In this document: positions 17,539 to 26,426 of the stretch, piece by piece | Layout of the letters: the number at the start of each line of letters is the position of its first letter | Position numbering within the stretch: position 1 is the stretch's first letter | Source: Acidobacteriota bacterium | GTDB lineage: Bacteria > Acidobacteriota > Terriglobia > Terriglobales > Acidobacteriaceae | Length of the DNA stretch: 64,000 nt | NCBI GenBank assembly: GCA_021846275.1 | Contig: JAJZBZ010000001.1 | Coordinates: 744,001 to 808,000 of the forward strand | Direction: 5' to 3' | Made by a program: the position numbers and the translations under genes | The notes under the pieces: generated by a model | The model's database searches: none | What the model saw: the letters and a program-made list of their open reading frames with translations, nothing else | What the model was told of the DNA's origin: nothing

Positions 17539-18555
17539 TCAGAACTCCCAGCGAAGCAGCGCTGCGCCGACGGTGAATCCGGCACCGGCTGCGGCGATGA
17601 GCACGAGGTCGCCCTTGTGCAGTTTGCCCTCTTCGATGGCTGTTCCCATCGCGAGCGGGATGGTTCCGCCGGAGGTGTTGCCGTACTTTTCGATGTTGAC
17701 GATGACGCGGCTTTCGTCCATGCCGAGTCGCTCGGCCGTGGCGGTGATGATGCGCTTGTTGGCCTGGTGCGGGATGAAGCACCCGATTTGCTGGCCGGAG
17801 ACGCCGTTGCGCTCCAGCACGCGCGTGGTGGCCTCGGCCATCTTGCGCACGGCGAATTTGTAGACGGTCTGGCCGTCCTGGTGGATGTAATGCTGCTTGG
17901 CGGCGACGGTCTCCGCGCTGGCCGGGCGCAGGCTGCCGCCGGCGGCGAGATTGAGCGCCGGACCGCCGGAGCCGTCGATCTCGTGGACAAAATCGATGAG
18001 TCCGACCTCGCCCTCTTCGCAAGGCTCCAGCAGCACGGCCCCGGCGCCGTCTCCGAAGAGGATGCATGTGGTGCGGTCGGAGTAATCGACCATGCGGGAG
18101 TTGGCGTCGCCGCCGATGACGAGGACTTTTTTGTGAGCGCCGCTTTCGACGAGCTTGGCTCCGGCCTGAAGAGCGAAGACAAAGCCGGAGCAACCGGCGG
18201 AGACATCGAAGCCCCACGCTCCGGCTGCGCCGAGCTTGTCCTGGACGAGGCAGGCGGTGGAGGGGAACATCATGTCCGGCGTGACGGTGCCGACGATGAT
18301 GACTTCAACATCGGTGGCAGTGATTCCGCGCTGAGCCAGGCAGCGGCGCGCCGCCTCGGTGGCCATGTCGCTGGTGCCCAGTCCCTGGTCGAGGATGTGC
18401 CGCTCCTTGATGCCGGTGCGCTCGGTGATCCACTGGTCGTTGGTCTCGACCATCTTTTCCAGATCCGCGTTGGTGAGGACTTTCGGAGGAACGTAGGTGC
18501 CGATGGCGCTGATCTTGGCGCGTGTGGCAATGGGCGAGCGAAATGTGTGGCTCAA
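17539..18555 (-). CDS. fabH: 3-oxoacyl-ACP synthase III (FabH)
   Basis: FabH condenses acetyl-CoA with malonyl-ACP to begin type II fatty acid synthesis. The catalytic triad is visible: Cys in [14 protein letters not shown], His in [12 protein letters not shown] and Asn in [13 protein letters not shown]. Substrate-pocket motifs [11 protein letters not shown] and [11 protein letters not shown] are also typical. The frame is open to a GTG at 18645 (368 residues), but a TTG at 18555 has an AAGGAG ribosome-binding site seven bases before it and gives 338 residues, closer to the family's ~320-335. The SRP RNA gene lies just upstream on the same strand. Confidence 0.93.
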   Translation of the reverse strand: MSHTFRSPIATRAKISAIGTYVPPKVLTNADLEKMVETNDQWITERTGIKERHILDQGLGTSDMATEAARRCLAQRGITATDVEVIIVGTVTPDMMFPSTACLVQDKLGAAGAWGFDVSAGCSGFVFALQAGAKLVESGAHKKVLVIGGDANSRMVDYSDRTTCILFGDGAGAVLLEPCEEGEVGLIDFVHEIDGSGGPALNLAAGGSLRPASAETVAAKQHYIHQDGQTVYKFAVRKMAEATTRVLERNGVSGQQIGCFIPHQANKRIITATAERLGMDESRVIVNIEKYGNTSGGTIPLAMGTAIEEGKLHKGDLVLIAAAGAGFTVGAALLRWEF

Positions 18556-18649
18556 ACCAACTTCTCCTTCGGCGCTGCTTGCGCCGAGTTTGGCCGGGTG
18601 GCCGATTCCCGATTCGCCCGTGTTCACGAGAACATGGGCGCACAAAAAA

Positions 18650-18747
18650 GTACCGGGACTCCTACTGCGCCCGCACTAGCCCGTTACCGTTGCTTCCTTC
18701 CGGACCTGGCGGAGTTGGCGGGATTGCGTCGCGTAGGACCCGGCACT
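18650..18747 (-). ncRNA. ffs: Signal recognition particle RNA, small bacterial type (4.5S)
   Basis: The minus strand carries the invariant SRP domain IV sequence: the asymmetric-loop and tetraloop stretch CCAGGTCCGGAAGGAAGCA, read as the complement of about 18689-18707. The two ends pair: GTGCCGGGTCCTAC at the 5' end with GTAGGAGTCCCGGTAC at the 3' end, one unpaired base and a G-U pair aside. This gives the expected ~97-nt single hairpin without an Alu domain. It binds Ffh for co-translational membrane targeting. The end positions are set by the terminal helix and may be off by a few bases. Confidence 0.92.
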
Positions 18748-18752
18748 AAGCG

Positions 18753-18758
18753 ATGATA
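18753..18758 (-). promoter_or_regulatory. Candidate -10 box for the SRP RNA gene
   Basis: TATCAT on the minus strand ends about six bases before the predicted SRP RNA 5' end, the right distance for a sigma-70 -10 element. The -35 region (TGCCGG) is poor. Confidence 0.35.
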
Positions 18759-18816
18759 CCACTTTGACACGGTCCCGGCAGCTGGTGGAAAGACAGCGGA
18801 AGATTACAATGAAGAA

Positions 18817-20325
18817 GTGAGTGAATCTGCGACGAAAACCGGACCGAGGGTTGGATTTGTTTCGCTTGGATGCCCGAAGAATCTGGTCGATTCCGAGGTG
18901 ATGATGGGCATGCTGGATCGCGCGGGCGCTCGGCTGACGGCTGCTGTGGACGAGGCCGATGTGCTGGTTGTGAATACCTGCTCGTTCATCGATTCGGCGA
19001 AGCAGGAGTCGGTGGATACGATCCTCGAAATGGTGCGGCACAAGGCGGCTGGAACGGCGAAGCGGGTGATCGTGGCCGGGTGTCTGGTGGAGCGCTATCG
19101 GGACGAGATTCAGAGGAACATTCCGGAAGTGGACGCGGTTGTTGGCACCGGCGAGCTGGACGCGATACTGGCTGCGGCTGGGCTGGCTGCGGTGCAATCC
19201 AATGCTTCGCCGTTTCCGATTCTTGCGCAGACCGGGCGGCAGGAATCGCAATTGATTGAGCGCGCGCCGAGCGCGGTGAATACGCACAGCAGGCCAGAGG
19301 GAAATCTGCGCGAGCAACAGGGGCGCTATGATCGCGCGGAGTGGGCGGGCGCGATTTCTGCGCTGCCGAATTATCTTTATGACGATGCGACGCCGCGGCT
19401 GCTGACGACGCCGCGCTCGTCGGCGTACATCAAGATTGCCGAGGGCTGCGATCATCCCTGCGGCTTCTGCATCATTCCGCAGCTTCGCGGGAAGTTTCGC
19501 TCGCGGCGATTTGCGTCCGTGGTGGCCGAGGCGGAGCAACTGGTGCGGCAGGGCGTGCGCGAGATTACGCTGATCGGGCAGGACACGACCTGCTATGGCG
19601 AAGACCTGGGCATGAAGGATGGGCTGGCCGACCTGCTGGACGCGCTGGCGCGGATTGAGGGACTGAAGTGGCTGCGTTTTCTCTATGCGTATCCGAACAA
19701 GGTGACGACGAAGCTGCTGGAGACGATGGCGCGCCACGAGACGATTGCGAAGTATCTGGACGTTCCGCTGCAACACGCCTCGGCGAGTGTGCTGAAGCGC
19801 ATGAAGCGCGGCGGCAGCGGCGAGATTTTCCTGAAGATGCTGGAAAAGGCGCGGCGCATTGTGCCGGATCTGGTGGTGCGGACGACGTTCATTGTCGGAT
19901 TTCCGGGTGAGACGGCGGAAGAGTTTGCCGAGCTGGAGCAGTTTGTGCGCGAGGCGCGGCTGGACTGGATGGGAGCCTTCAGCTATTCCGACGAAGAAGG
20001 TTCGGCGGCATTCCGGTTGGAACCAAAGGTTCCCAGGCGCACGATTGAGGCGCGGCGCAAGCAGCTGATGAAGCTGCAACAGCGCATCAGCGCGGAAAAA
20101 CAGGCGAAATGGATTGGGCGGCGCATGCCGCTGCTGGTGGAGGGCGTGAGCGAAGAGTCCGACCTGCTGTGGCAGGGACGAACGCTGCTGCACGCGCCGG
20201 AGATCGATGGAAAAGTGCTGATCAATGACTTCGGCCCACACGAGATGCTGGTGCCGGGCAGTTTTTACGAGTGCGAGATTACGGAGTCGCATCACTACGA
20301 CGTGGTGGCGAGGATCGTGGCATGA
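18817..20325 (+). CDS. rimO: Ribosomal protein S12 methylthiotransferase RimO
   Basis: RimO adds a methylthio group to an Asp of ribosomal protein S12 using radical SAM chemistry. The N-terminal MTTase domain begins RVGFVSLGCPKNLVDSEVMMG, with further cluster cysteines in VLVVNTCSF and VIVAGCLVERY. The radical SAM motif CxxxCxxC is GCDHPCGFCIIPQLRGKFRSR, and a TRAM domain closes the protein. At 502 residues it is longer than the usual ~440; the extra length is a linker of about 60 residues between GTGELDAIL and SSAYIKIAEGCD. The GTG start has only a weak ribosome-binding site. It opens a plus-strand run continuing to cinA. Confidence 0.94.
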   Translation: MSESATKTGPRVGFVSLGCPKNLVDSEVMMGMLDRAGARLTAAVDEADVLVVNTCSFIDSAKQESVDTILEMVRHKAAGTAKRVIVAGCLVERYRDEIQRNIPEVDAVVGTGELDAILAAAGLAAVQSNASPFPILAQTGRQESQLIERAPSAVNTHSRPEGNLREQQGRYDRAEWAGAISALPNYLYDDATPRLLTTPRSSAYIKIAEGCDHPCGFCIIPQLRGKFRSRRFASVVAEAEQLVRQGVREITLIGQDTTCYGEDLGMKDGLADLLDALARIEGLKWLRFLYAYPNKVTTKLLETMARHETIAKYLDVPLQHASASVLKRMKRGGSGEIFLKMLEKARRIVPDLVVRTTFIVGFPGETAEEFAELEQFVREARLDWMGAFSYSDEEGSAAFRLEPKVPRRTIEARRKQLMKLQQRISAEKQAKWIGRRMPLLVEGVSEESDLLWQGRTLLHAPEIDGKVLINDFGPHEMLVPGSFYECEITESHHYDVVARIVA

Positions 20326-20359
20326 GGTCAGTTCGAGCAGGGGCTTGCGACGAGAGACG

Positions 20360-20581
20360 ATGACGGAAGCGAAGAAGACAAGGAGACGCGCGAAGAGTTT
20401 TCGCTGCCCGACCTGTGGCGATCCGGTGAAGAGCGGCGGCGAGGATTTCCCTTTCTGTAGCGATCGCTGTCGCAAGATCGATCTGGGCAAGTGGGCGATG
20501 GGCGTCTATCGCATCAGCTCGCCGGTGCTTGATCCGGAGTTGTTGGAAGAGATCGAAGAGAATGGCGGGCGGAATGAATGA
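20360..20581 (+). CDS. yacG: DNA gyrase inhibitor YacG family zinc protein
   Basis: 73 residues with the YacG zinc finger: FRCPTCGDPVK followed by PFCSDRCRKIDLGKW, giving four cysteines (CxxC...CxxxC). In E. coli YacG binds GyrB and inhibits gyrase. The ATG at 20360 lies 34 bp after rimO, and the end overlaps the start of pgpA (ATGAATGA), so it is in an operon. The basic N-terminus (TEAKKTRRRAK) is slightly longer than in many homologues. Confidence 0.88.
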   Translation: MTEAKKTRRRAKSFRCPTCGDPVKSGGEDFPFCSDRCRKIDLGKWAMGVYRISSPVLDPELLEEIEENGGRNE

Positions 20582-21110
20582 CGGCGGCGGATTTCGGCTG
20601 CTCGACCTGAGCGGCAGGCGCGTGACAGCGTGGGCGTGGACGGTGGCGACATTCCTTGGCGCTGGATTTCTGCATCCCGGTCCGGGCACCTGGGGGTCTG
20701 TCGCAGCGACACTGGTGTATGCGGCCGCTGTGGCACTGCTGCATCCAGCGCCGATGCCGCTGCTGCTGGGAACGCTGGCTGCGTTGCTGGTTGTGGTCGT
20801 TCTCGGAGTTCCCGCAGCCACCATCGCCGCACGCGAAAGCGGGCGCGAGGATCCGGGGTTCGTGGTGATTGACGAAGTGGCCGGAATGGCGATTGCGCTG
20901 CTGCCGACGGCGGCGTTTTCTCATTCGGCTTTTGCCTGGAAGCCGATGCTGGGCGCGCTGATTCTGTTTCGCATCTTCGATGTCTGGAAGCCGTTTCCTG
21001 TTCATCTGCTGGAAAAGCTGCCGGAAGGCTGGGGGATTGTCTTCGATGATCTGGCAGCCGGATTGTATGCTGGAATCTGCCTGCTGCCGCTGATGCGCTG
21101 GATCAGCTAA
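20574..21110 (+). CDS. pgpA: Phosphatidylglycerophosphatase A
   Basis: PgpA removes the terminal phosphate from phosphatidylglycerophosphate to make phosphatidylglycerol at the inner membrane. The 178 residues include several hydrophobic helices (LVYAAAVALLHPAPMPLLLG) and the family motifs FLHPGPGTWGSVAAT, FVVIDEVAGM, FRIFDVWKPFPV and GIVFDDLAAGLYAG, which hold the acidic metal-binding residues. The start at 20574 overlaps the yacG stop; an ATG at 20562 adds four residues and is also possible. It is linked to cinA two genes later, a pairing seen widely in bacteria. Confidence 0.92.
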   Translation: MNDGGGFRLLDLSGRRVTAWAWTVATFLGAGFLHPGPGTWGSVAATLVYAAAVALLHPAPMPLLLGTLAALLVVVVLGVPAATIAARESGREDPGFVVIDEVAGMAIALLPTAAFSHSAFAWKPMLGALILFRIFDVWKPFPVHLLEKLPEGWGIVFDDLAAGLYAGICLLPLMRWIS

Positions 21111-21131
21111 ACAACGGGATCAGCGAACCGT

Positions 21132-22178
21132 ATGCCACGCGCGCGAACTGCTTCCAATCCGATGTTGACACAGAGTTTTCCCGCAGCGGCGTTGCCGGGC
21201 GCGGAGATTGCGCTTCTGGGCAGCGCGCTGGGAGCAACGACGACACGGCTGCCAGCGGCGGTTCTGGATGGCGAAGAGACGAGCCTGGTGATGAGCCGCT
21301 CGGATCGCCTGGTGGTGCGGCTGCCGGAGCAGGCGCGGACGGGCTTGATGGAAGTGCTGCGCGATGGCGAGCGCAGCAATCCGATTCCGCTCATTGTTGG
21401 GCGGCAGCTTTCCGACGGGCTGCATCCGGTGACCAGCCCGGCGGTCAGCCGATCGGGAATGATCTTCACCACGATCTCCGGGCCTCGCGGAAAACAGACG
21501 CCCGTGTCGATTGTGCGCATCAGTCCGGATGGCGAGGGAACGCCGTTCGTCAGCGGCATTCTGAATGCGACGGGAGTGGCGATTCATCCGGGCGGCGATC
21601 TGTTTGTCTCTTCGCGCGCCGAGGGAACGATCTATCGGATCGATGCCGGTGGAGATGCGGTTTCCTACGCCGACAGCATGGGCGTGGCGACGGGAATTGC
21701 ATTCGACGGCGAGGGCAATCTCTTCGTTGGCGACCGCTCCGGCACGATTTTCAAGATTGCACCCGGACACAGCGAACGCGACAAGCGGATTTTTGTCTTT
21801 GCCACGCTGGAGCCAAGTGTGGCGGCCTATCATCTGGCGATTGGACCGGACGGCACGCTGTTTGTCACGGCTCCGACGCTGGCCTCCCACGATGCCGTCT
21901 GGGCGATTGATCATGACGGCGCTGTCAGGCCCTGGTATCGCGGGCTGGGGCGTCCTCAGGGGCTGGCTGTCGATGCGGAGTCCAATGTGTATGTGACGGC
22001 GTCGCTGCATGGCCAGCGCGGCCTGGTGCGGATCGATCCCGATGGCAACGCGGAGCTGGTGGTGGCCGGACAGAATGTCGTCGGAGTCGCGTTCTCGCCG
22101 CTGGGATCGACCATCCTGACGACGAACAATGCGATTTATGAAGTCGAGCTTGGCGTGGATGCGATGGCGGCGGAGTAG
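21132..22178 (+). CDS. IPT/NHL-type beta-propeller protein (SMP-30/gluconolactonase-like fold)
   Basis: 348 residues without a signal peptide. The first ~85 residues look like an IPT/TIG immunoglobulin-like domain (AALPGAEIALLGSALGA, DRLVVRLPEQARTGLMEVL). The rest is a six-bladed NHL/SMP-30-like propeller with repeated blades of the kind GVAIHPGGDLFVSS, GIAFDGEGNLFVGD, LAIGPDGTLFVTA and GLAVDAESNVYVTA. It sits between pgpA (21 bp) and cinA (56 bp) and is probably co-transcribed. No catalytic metal residues could be assigned, so enzymatic activity is not claimed. Confidence 0.8.
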   Translation: MPRARTASNPMLTQSFPAAALPGAEIALLGSALGATTTRLPAAVLDGEETSLVMSRSDRLVVRLPEQARTGLMEVLRDGERSNPIPLIVGRQLSDGLHPVTSPAVSRSGMIFTTISGPRGKQTPVSIVRISPDGEGTPFVSGILNATGVAIHPGGDLFVSSRAEGTIYRIDAGGDAVSYADSMGVATGIAFDGEGNLFVGDRSGTIFKIAPGHSERDKRIFVFATLEPSVAAYHLAIGPDGTLFVTAPTLASHDAVWAIDHDGAVRPWYRGLGRPQGLAVDAESNVYVTASLHGQRGLVRIDPDGNAELVVAGQNVVGVAFSPLGSTILTTNNAIYEVELGVDAMAAE

Positions 22179-22234
22179 CGCTGGAACTGGCGCAGCTTTT
22201 CGGATCACGCAAACGAGTGAGAATCAGGGGGACA

Positions 22235-23482
22235 ATGAACTGCGAGATCATTGCAATCGGCACCGAGTTGCTGACGCCGTGGCGACAGGACACGAACTCG
22301 CTGTTTCTGACCGAGGAGCTGAACAGGCTGGGCGCAGTCGTGCGCTACAAGACGATCGTTGGCGACCGCAGGCCGGATCTGGTGCGGGCGGTTCGGACGG
22401 CGCTGGCGCGGACGGATATTGTGATTGTAATGGGCGGGCTTGGCCCGACCGAGGACGACCTGAGCCGCGAGGCCGTGACCGAAGCTCTCGGCCTGAGCCT
22501 GCGGCGCGATGGCAGCCTGGTGGCGGCGCTGAGCGCGCGTTTTGCGGCGCGACGCACGCCGATGACGGAGAACAACCTGAAGCAGGCCGACGTCATCGAA
22601 GGCGCGGAGGTGATGGCCAATCCCAACGGCACCGCGCCGGGACAGTGGCTGGACACGGCGCATGAGGGCTATCGCAAGCTGGTGATGCTGATTCCGGGGC
22701 CGCCGGGTGAATGCAAGCCGCTGTTTCAGGAGCAGTGCGTTCCGCGATTGAAGCAGATTCTTCCGGCGCGGCACATTGCGCGGCGCACTCTGAAGGCGAC
22801 TATGATTGGCGAGTCCGCCGCGGATGCGCTGCTTGCGCCGATCTACACGACCTATGCCGATGTGGAGACGACGATACTGGCCGGCAACTGCGAGATTCAG
22901 CTTCAGCTTGCCTGCGCGAAGCCTTCAGCGGAAGCGGCGCAGGAGCGCGTGGACGAACTGGCGGGCAGGCTGGAAGAAGCGCTGGAGGAGTATCTTTTTG
23001 CCTCGCACGACGAAACGCTGGAGCAGATTGTTCTCTACTACCTCGAAATGAAGCAGGCGACGCTGGCTGTGGCGGAGAGCTGCACGGGCGGCATGCTGGG
23101 CGAGCGGGTTACGTCTGTCAGCGGCAGCTCGCGCTCTTTTCTGGGCGGAGCGCTTGTCTACTCCGACGCGCTGAAGACTGCCTTCTGCGATGTTCCGCCG
23201 CAGTTGATCTCCGCGCACGGAGCGGTGAGCGCTGCTGTGGCGCAGGCGATGGCCGACGGCATCCGCCGCAGGACGAGCGCGACCTACGGCATCGGCATCA
23301 CGGGCATTGCAGGCCCTGGCGGCAGCTCGGACGAGAAGCCGGTCGGGCTGGTTTACGTAGCGCTGAGCGACGCGCAGGGCACCGAGTGCAGCGAAAACCA
23401 GTTTCGCGGCGACAGGCAGAAGGTGCGTCAGTGGGCGACGCAAAAAGCGCTGGACATGCTGCGCCGAAGGCTGATGCAGTAA
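22235..23482 (+). CDS. cinA: CinA-family protein (competence/damage-inducible; NMN amidohydrolase domain)
   Basis: 415 residues with two domains. The N-terminal MoCF-type domain (MNCEIIAIGTELLTPWRQDTN, IVIVMGGLGPTEDDLSREAV, LIPGPPGECKPLF) is associated with ADP-ribose pyrophosphatase activity in CinA. The C-terminal PncC domain (LAVAESCTGGMLGERVTSVSGSS, GIGITGIAGPGGSS) is associated with NMN deamidation and pyridine nucleotide recycling. The ATG at 22235 has an AGGGGG site five bases upstream; a GTG at 22217 is less likely. It ends the rimO-yacG-pgpA run. Confidence 0.93.
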   Translation: MNCEIIAIGTELLTPWRQDTNSLFLTEELNRLGAVVRYKTIVGDRRPDLVRAVRTALARTDIVIVMGGLGPTEDDLSREAVTEALGLSLRRDGSLVAALSARFAARRTPMTENNLKQADVIEGAEVMANPNGTAPGQWLDTAHEGYRKLVMLIPGPPGECKPLFQEQCVPRLKQILPARHIARRTLKATMIGESAADALLAPIYTTYADVETTILAGNCEIQLQLACAKPSAEAAQERVDELAGRLEEALEEYLFASHDETLEQIVLYYLEMKQATLAVAESCTGGMLGERVTSVSGSSRSFLGGALVYSDALKTAFCDVPPQLISAHGAVSAAVAQAMADGIRRRTSATYGIGITGIAGPGGSSDEKPVGLVYVALSDAQGTECSENQFRGDRQKVRQWATQKALDMLRRRLMQ

Positions 23483-23534
23483 CAAAGCCGATTTTCACTA
23501 CCGACGTTCTGCAATTGGAAAGGCGCGAAGGCTT

Positions 23535-24467
23535 TTAGCGCGGCAACCAGTCCATGCCGCGCAGCCAGGCCTCCAGGAGCACGGTCCACTGATCGAGCGC
23601 CGCATCGCCTTTGCCCAGTCCGCTGCCGTGACCGCCGTGGGCGAAGATGTGCATCTCCGCCGAGACGCCGGAGTCAAGCAGAGCCTGATAAAAACCCAGT
23701 GCCTGCTGTACGGGAACGGTTGTGTCCGCAGTGGTGTGATAGAGGAACGTGGGCGGCGTCTGCGGCGTGACGTAGAGTGCCGGCGTGTAAGCCTTCTGAA
23801 GCGCGACGCACTGGTCCATCACATCCATCAGTTTGCAGTAACTCAGATGCGAGGTGTCCGGCGAAACGCCGCCGAGCCAACCGTAGCCAAGGATCAAAGC
23901 ATCCGGGCGGCTGCTGACGCGGGCAATCGCGTCCGTGGCCGAGGGATCACCGGCGACAAACTGCGTGGCCGAGAGAGCGGCGAGATGACCGCCGGCTGAG
24001 AAGCCGATCACTGCGATGCGCTGCGGATCGAGTTGATAATCGGTGGCCTGCGCGCGCACCATCTGGATCGCGCGGCGGGCGTCGAGAAGCGGCACCGGCA
24101 GCAGGTAGTTTTTACCCAGCCGATAATGAAGCACGAACGCCGTGAAGCCGCGTGCGGTGAACCAGTCGGCGACTTCGCGACCCTCCAGAATCGAGGCCAG
24201 GCCAAGATAAGCGCCGCCCGGCATGATGATGACGGCGTTGCCGTTTTTCCGCACATACTGCGGCTTGAAGACAGTCAGGAACGGAATATCGCCGCAGGCT
24301 GTCCCCTTTGCCTGGGGCGCGTCGCCAGGCCACAGGCGCACGGTGGAGATGCCGAGATAATCACTGTGCGTGGCCAGTTCCGGGCAGTCGGCGCGGAGCA
24401 ACGGCGCGGCAAGAAGGGCAAGAAGACAAATGCAAAAAATGCTGCGCAGGCGCGGAAATAGGCTCAT
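23535..24467 (-). CDS. Secreted alpha/beta-hydrolase, probable carbohydrate or acetyl esterase
   Basis: 310 residues with a signal peptide (MSLFPRLRSIFCICLLALLAAPLLRA). The alpha/beta-hydrolase core has an oxyanion segment VIIMPGGAYLGLA, the nucleophile elbow AVIGFSAGGHLAALSA, an acidic residue in YHTTADTTVPVQQAL, and the catalytic His in HIFAHGGHGSGLG. This set is typical of the BD-FAE/acetyl-xylan esterase-like group. The ATG at 24467 has a GAGGAG site; the frame continues to 24689 without support. It lies 52 bp after bshC on the same strand, but the functions do not obviously connect. Confidence 0.85.
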   Translation of the reverse strand: MSLFPRLRSIFCICLLALLAAPLLRADCPELATHSDYLGISTVRLWPGDAPQAKGTACGDIPFLTVFKPQYVRKNGNAVIIMPGGAYLGLASILEGREVADWFTARGFTAFVLHYRLGKNYLLPVPLLDARRAIQMVRAQATDYQLDPQRIAVIGFSAGGHLAALSATQFVAGDPSATDAIARVSSRPDALILGYGWLGGVSPDTSHLSYCKLMDVMDQCVALQKAYTPALYVTPQTPPTFLYHTTADTTVPVQQALGFYQALLDSGVSAEMHIFAHGGHGSGLGKGDAALDQWTVLLEAWLRGMDWLPR

Positions 24468-24519
24468 CGGAAACTCCTCGGATGGAACGGCGTATGGCGC
24501 GGGTGTGTGCGCGAAAGAA

Positions 24520-26178
24520 TTATAGCCAAAGCAGTCGATGTCCCGGCGTGAGGTTTGCGGCCTCGCGCACGACGCGGTCAAGGAAATCTTCCCCTGCAAG
24601 CGAGAGAATCGCTGCGGAAGCCAGCACGCGCTCCTGCGGCGCTTGCTGCGGAAAGATGGCGCGCACCACTGCCTCCGCGTCGCGAGCAATGGAGTTTTCG
24701 CGCTGCAACTGGTGGTTGGCGGCCAACCGGCGCAGGCGATTCATCTGGTATCGCATCTTGCTGGCGGAAACCACAGCGGCTTTGCCCAGATTTGCATCCA
24801 TCGCGGCGAGATGCCCGGTCAGCGCCGTCAGTTCCTGATCGAGCGCGTTGCCGACAGAGGCGAGCGCGCGTTTGGTTTCGATGGGCATCGCGCGCGCGGC
24901 GAGCGACTGGCGGAGCGTGTCGGCATCCGTGCCGAGAATGCGCTCCGGCGCCTGGTCATAGCGATGGAGCAGCGCAGCCGTTGTCGCGTCCACTACGGTC
25001 GCCGAGAAGCGGGGCAGGACGGGCGTGATCCGGCCCAGAAGCTTTTCGTAGAGGACCGCCGTCTGGGCGAAGTAGGCGACCTCGGCGGGTCCTCCGACGT
25101 AAGCGGAGTGGGGGAGGATGAAATCCTGAAAGACAGGGCGAAGCAGCGCGGACGGGGAGATGCGCTCAGGCTCGGCATCGAGGATGCCCAGCAATTCGCT
25201 GGTCGAGAGCGTGAGGCGTCCGGCCTGCCAGATTCCGGCAGGCTCGGCGGCGGTGGCTGGAGTGCGTTTCAGAGCGACGCGCGCGCCGGTCTGAGCGTCG
25301 ATGAGAAAGAGCAGGCTGGATCGCTCTGCGACAGCGACCTGAGCGTGATAACCGGCGGATTCCAGCTCGCGATTGCGCTCCAGCAATGCCGCGTGAAACT
25401 CATCGGCGCGCTCGATGGCCGCGCGCAAGACAGGCGCGCCCTGCCGATGCGCTTCCCTGCCCGCGGGGTCGAGAATGAGCAGGCCGAAGCGCGAAAAAAT
25501 GCGGGAGTAAAACGCGCGGAAGGCTTCGGCCAGCGTGACGCCGGGGCGATATGCGGCGGCGAGATGCTCGCCAATTTCGGACCATCCGAGCAGGCTCTGC
25601 GCCTGCTCGACGAGGGGTGCGATGGCCTTCGTGAGCGCGAGACGTCCGACAGGAACGGGATGCTCCGGCGCTGCGTCGTAGCGAAGGGTGACGAGCGCGC
25701 GGCGATCAGGAAAAGTCAGGTGATTGATCTCGGCGAAGTCGTGATCTTCGCTGGCAAGCCAGAAGATGGGCTGATGCGGGTGACCCGCGGCGCTCGCCTC
25801 GGCTGCCTGGGCGATGGCCGTTGCGGCCTTGTAGAGGATCATGGCCGCGCCGCCGAAGAGTCCGACCTGCTGCCCGGTGACGACGGTGCGCGCGCCGTTG
25901 CGAAGCTGATTCAAAGAGACCTGACAGGCGGGGTCAGGATTCTGCGCGGCGAGCAGGCGGAGCATTGGCTCGGCGATGCGATCCGGAGCGATGGAGCAGG
26001 ACGGAGGCGCGGGATTCTTCGGATCCCAGTCCGCGTAAAAACGGGTGAGAGCGGATGGCGCACCCGGCACAGCGCCACTCGACGGCTGGCCATGCCGATC
26101 CTCGAGTCTGCGACAGAAGTCCAGAAAGATGAGCTGCGATCCGGGCAGAGTGGCCGGAGACAAAAATTCCGTTTTCAA
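24520..26178 (-). CDS. bshC: Putative cysteine ligase BshC (bacillithiol biosynthesis)
   Basis: BshC is assigned to the last step of bacillithiol synthesis, adding cysteine to glucosaminyl-malate. The 552 residues show the family signatures VVTGQQVGLFGGAAMILYKA, PIFWLASEDHDFAEINHL, DFILPHSAYVGGPAEVAYF and a C-terminal coiled-coil region (LDQELTALTGHLAAMDANLG onward). The start TTG at 26178 has no clear ribosome-binding site, so the N-terminus may be a little shorter. bshA and bshB are not in the window, but a bacilliredoxin is, which supports active bacillithiol metabolism in this organism. Confidence 0.9.
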   Translation of the reverse strand: MKTEFLSPATLPGSQLIFLDFCRRLEDRHGQPSSGAVPGAPSALTRFYADWDPKNPAPPSCSIAPDRIAEPMLRLLAAQNPDPACQVSLNQLRNGARTVVTGQQVGLFGGAAMILYKAATAIAQAAEASAAGHPHQPIFWLASEDHDFAEINHLTFPDRRALVTLRYDAAPEHPVPVGRLALTKAIAPLVEQAQSLLGWSEIGEHLAAAYRPGVTLAEAFRAFYSRIFSRFGLLILDPAGREAHRQGAPVLRAAIERADEFHAALLERNRELESAGYHAQVAVAERSSLLFLIDAQTGARVALKRTPATAAEPAGIWQAGRLTLSTSELLGILDAEPERISPSALLRPVFQDFILPHSAYVGGPAEVAYFAQTAVLYEKLLGRITPVLPRFSATVVDATTAALLHRYDQAPERILGTDADTLRQSLAARAMPIETKRALASVGNALDQELTALTGHLAAMDANLGKAAVVSASKMRYQMNRLRRLAANHQLQRENSIARDAEAVVRAIFPQQAPQERVLASAAILSLAGEDFLDRVVREAANLTPGHRLLWL

Positions 26179-26426
26179 GGCTCGGTGTCTCTTGCTTCAG
26201 GTTGCGCCCGCAACGGGCGATTCAATTTGAGTCTACAGACTTTGAGTTTACAGATTCGGATACGCGGGTGTCGCGCTGCGAACGGGATATAGATGATGCG
26301 GGCCGAATGGAGGATGCAGAAGCAGCCCTGGAGGAAGCCAGCCTGAGTGACGCTGAGAGTTTTGCGTTGCAATCCTGACGAAGTGTTACCGTAGGAGTGA
26401 ATCGAAGGAAGACGAGGCATTGCTCA

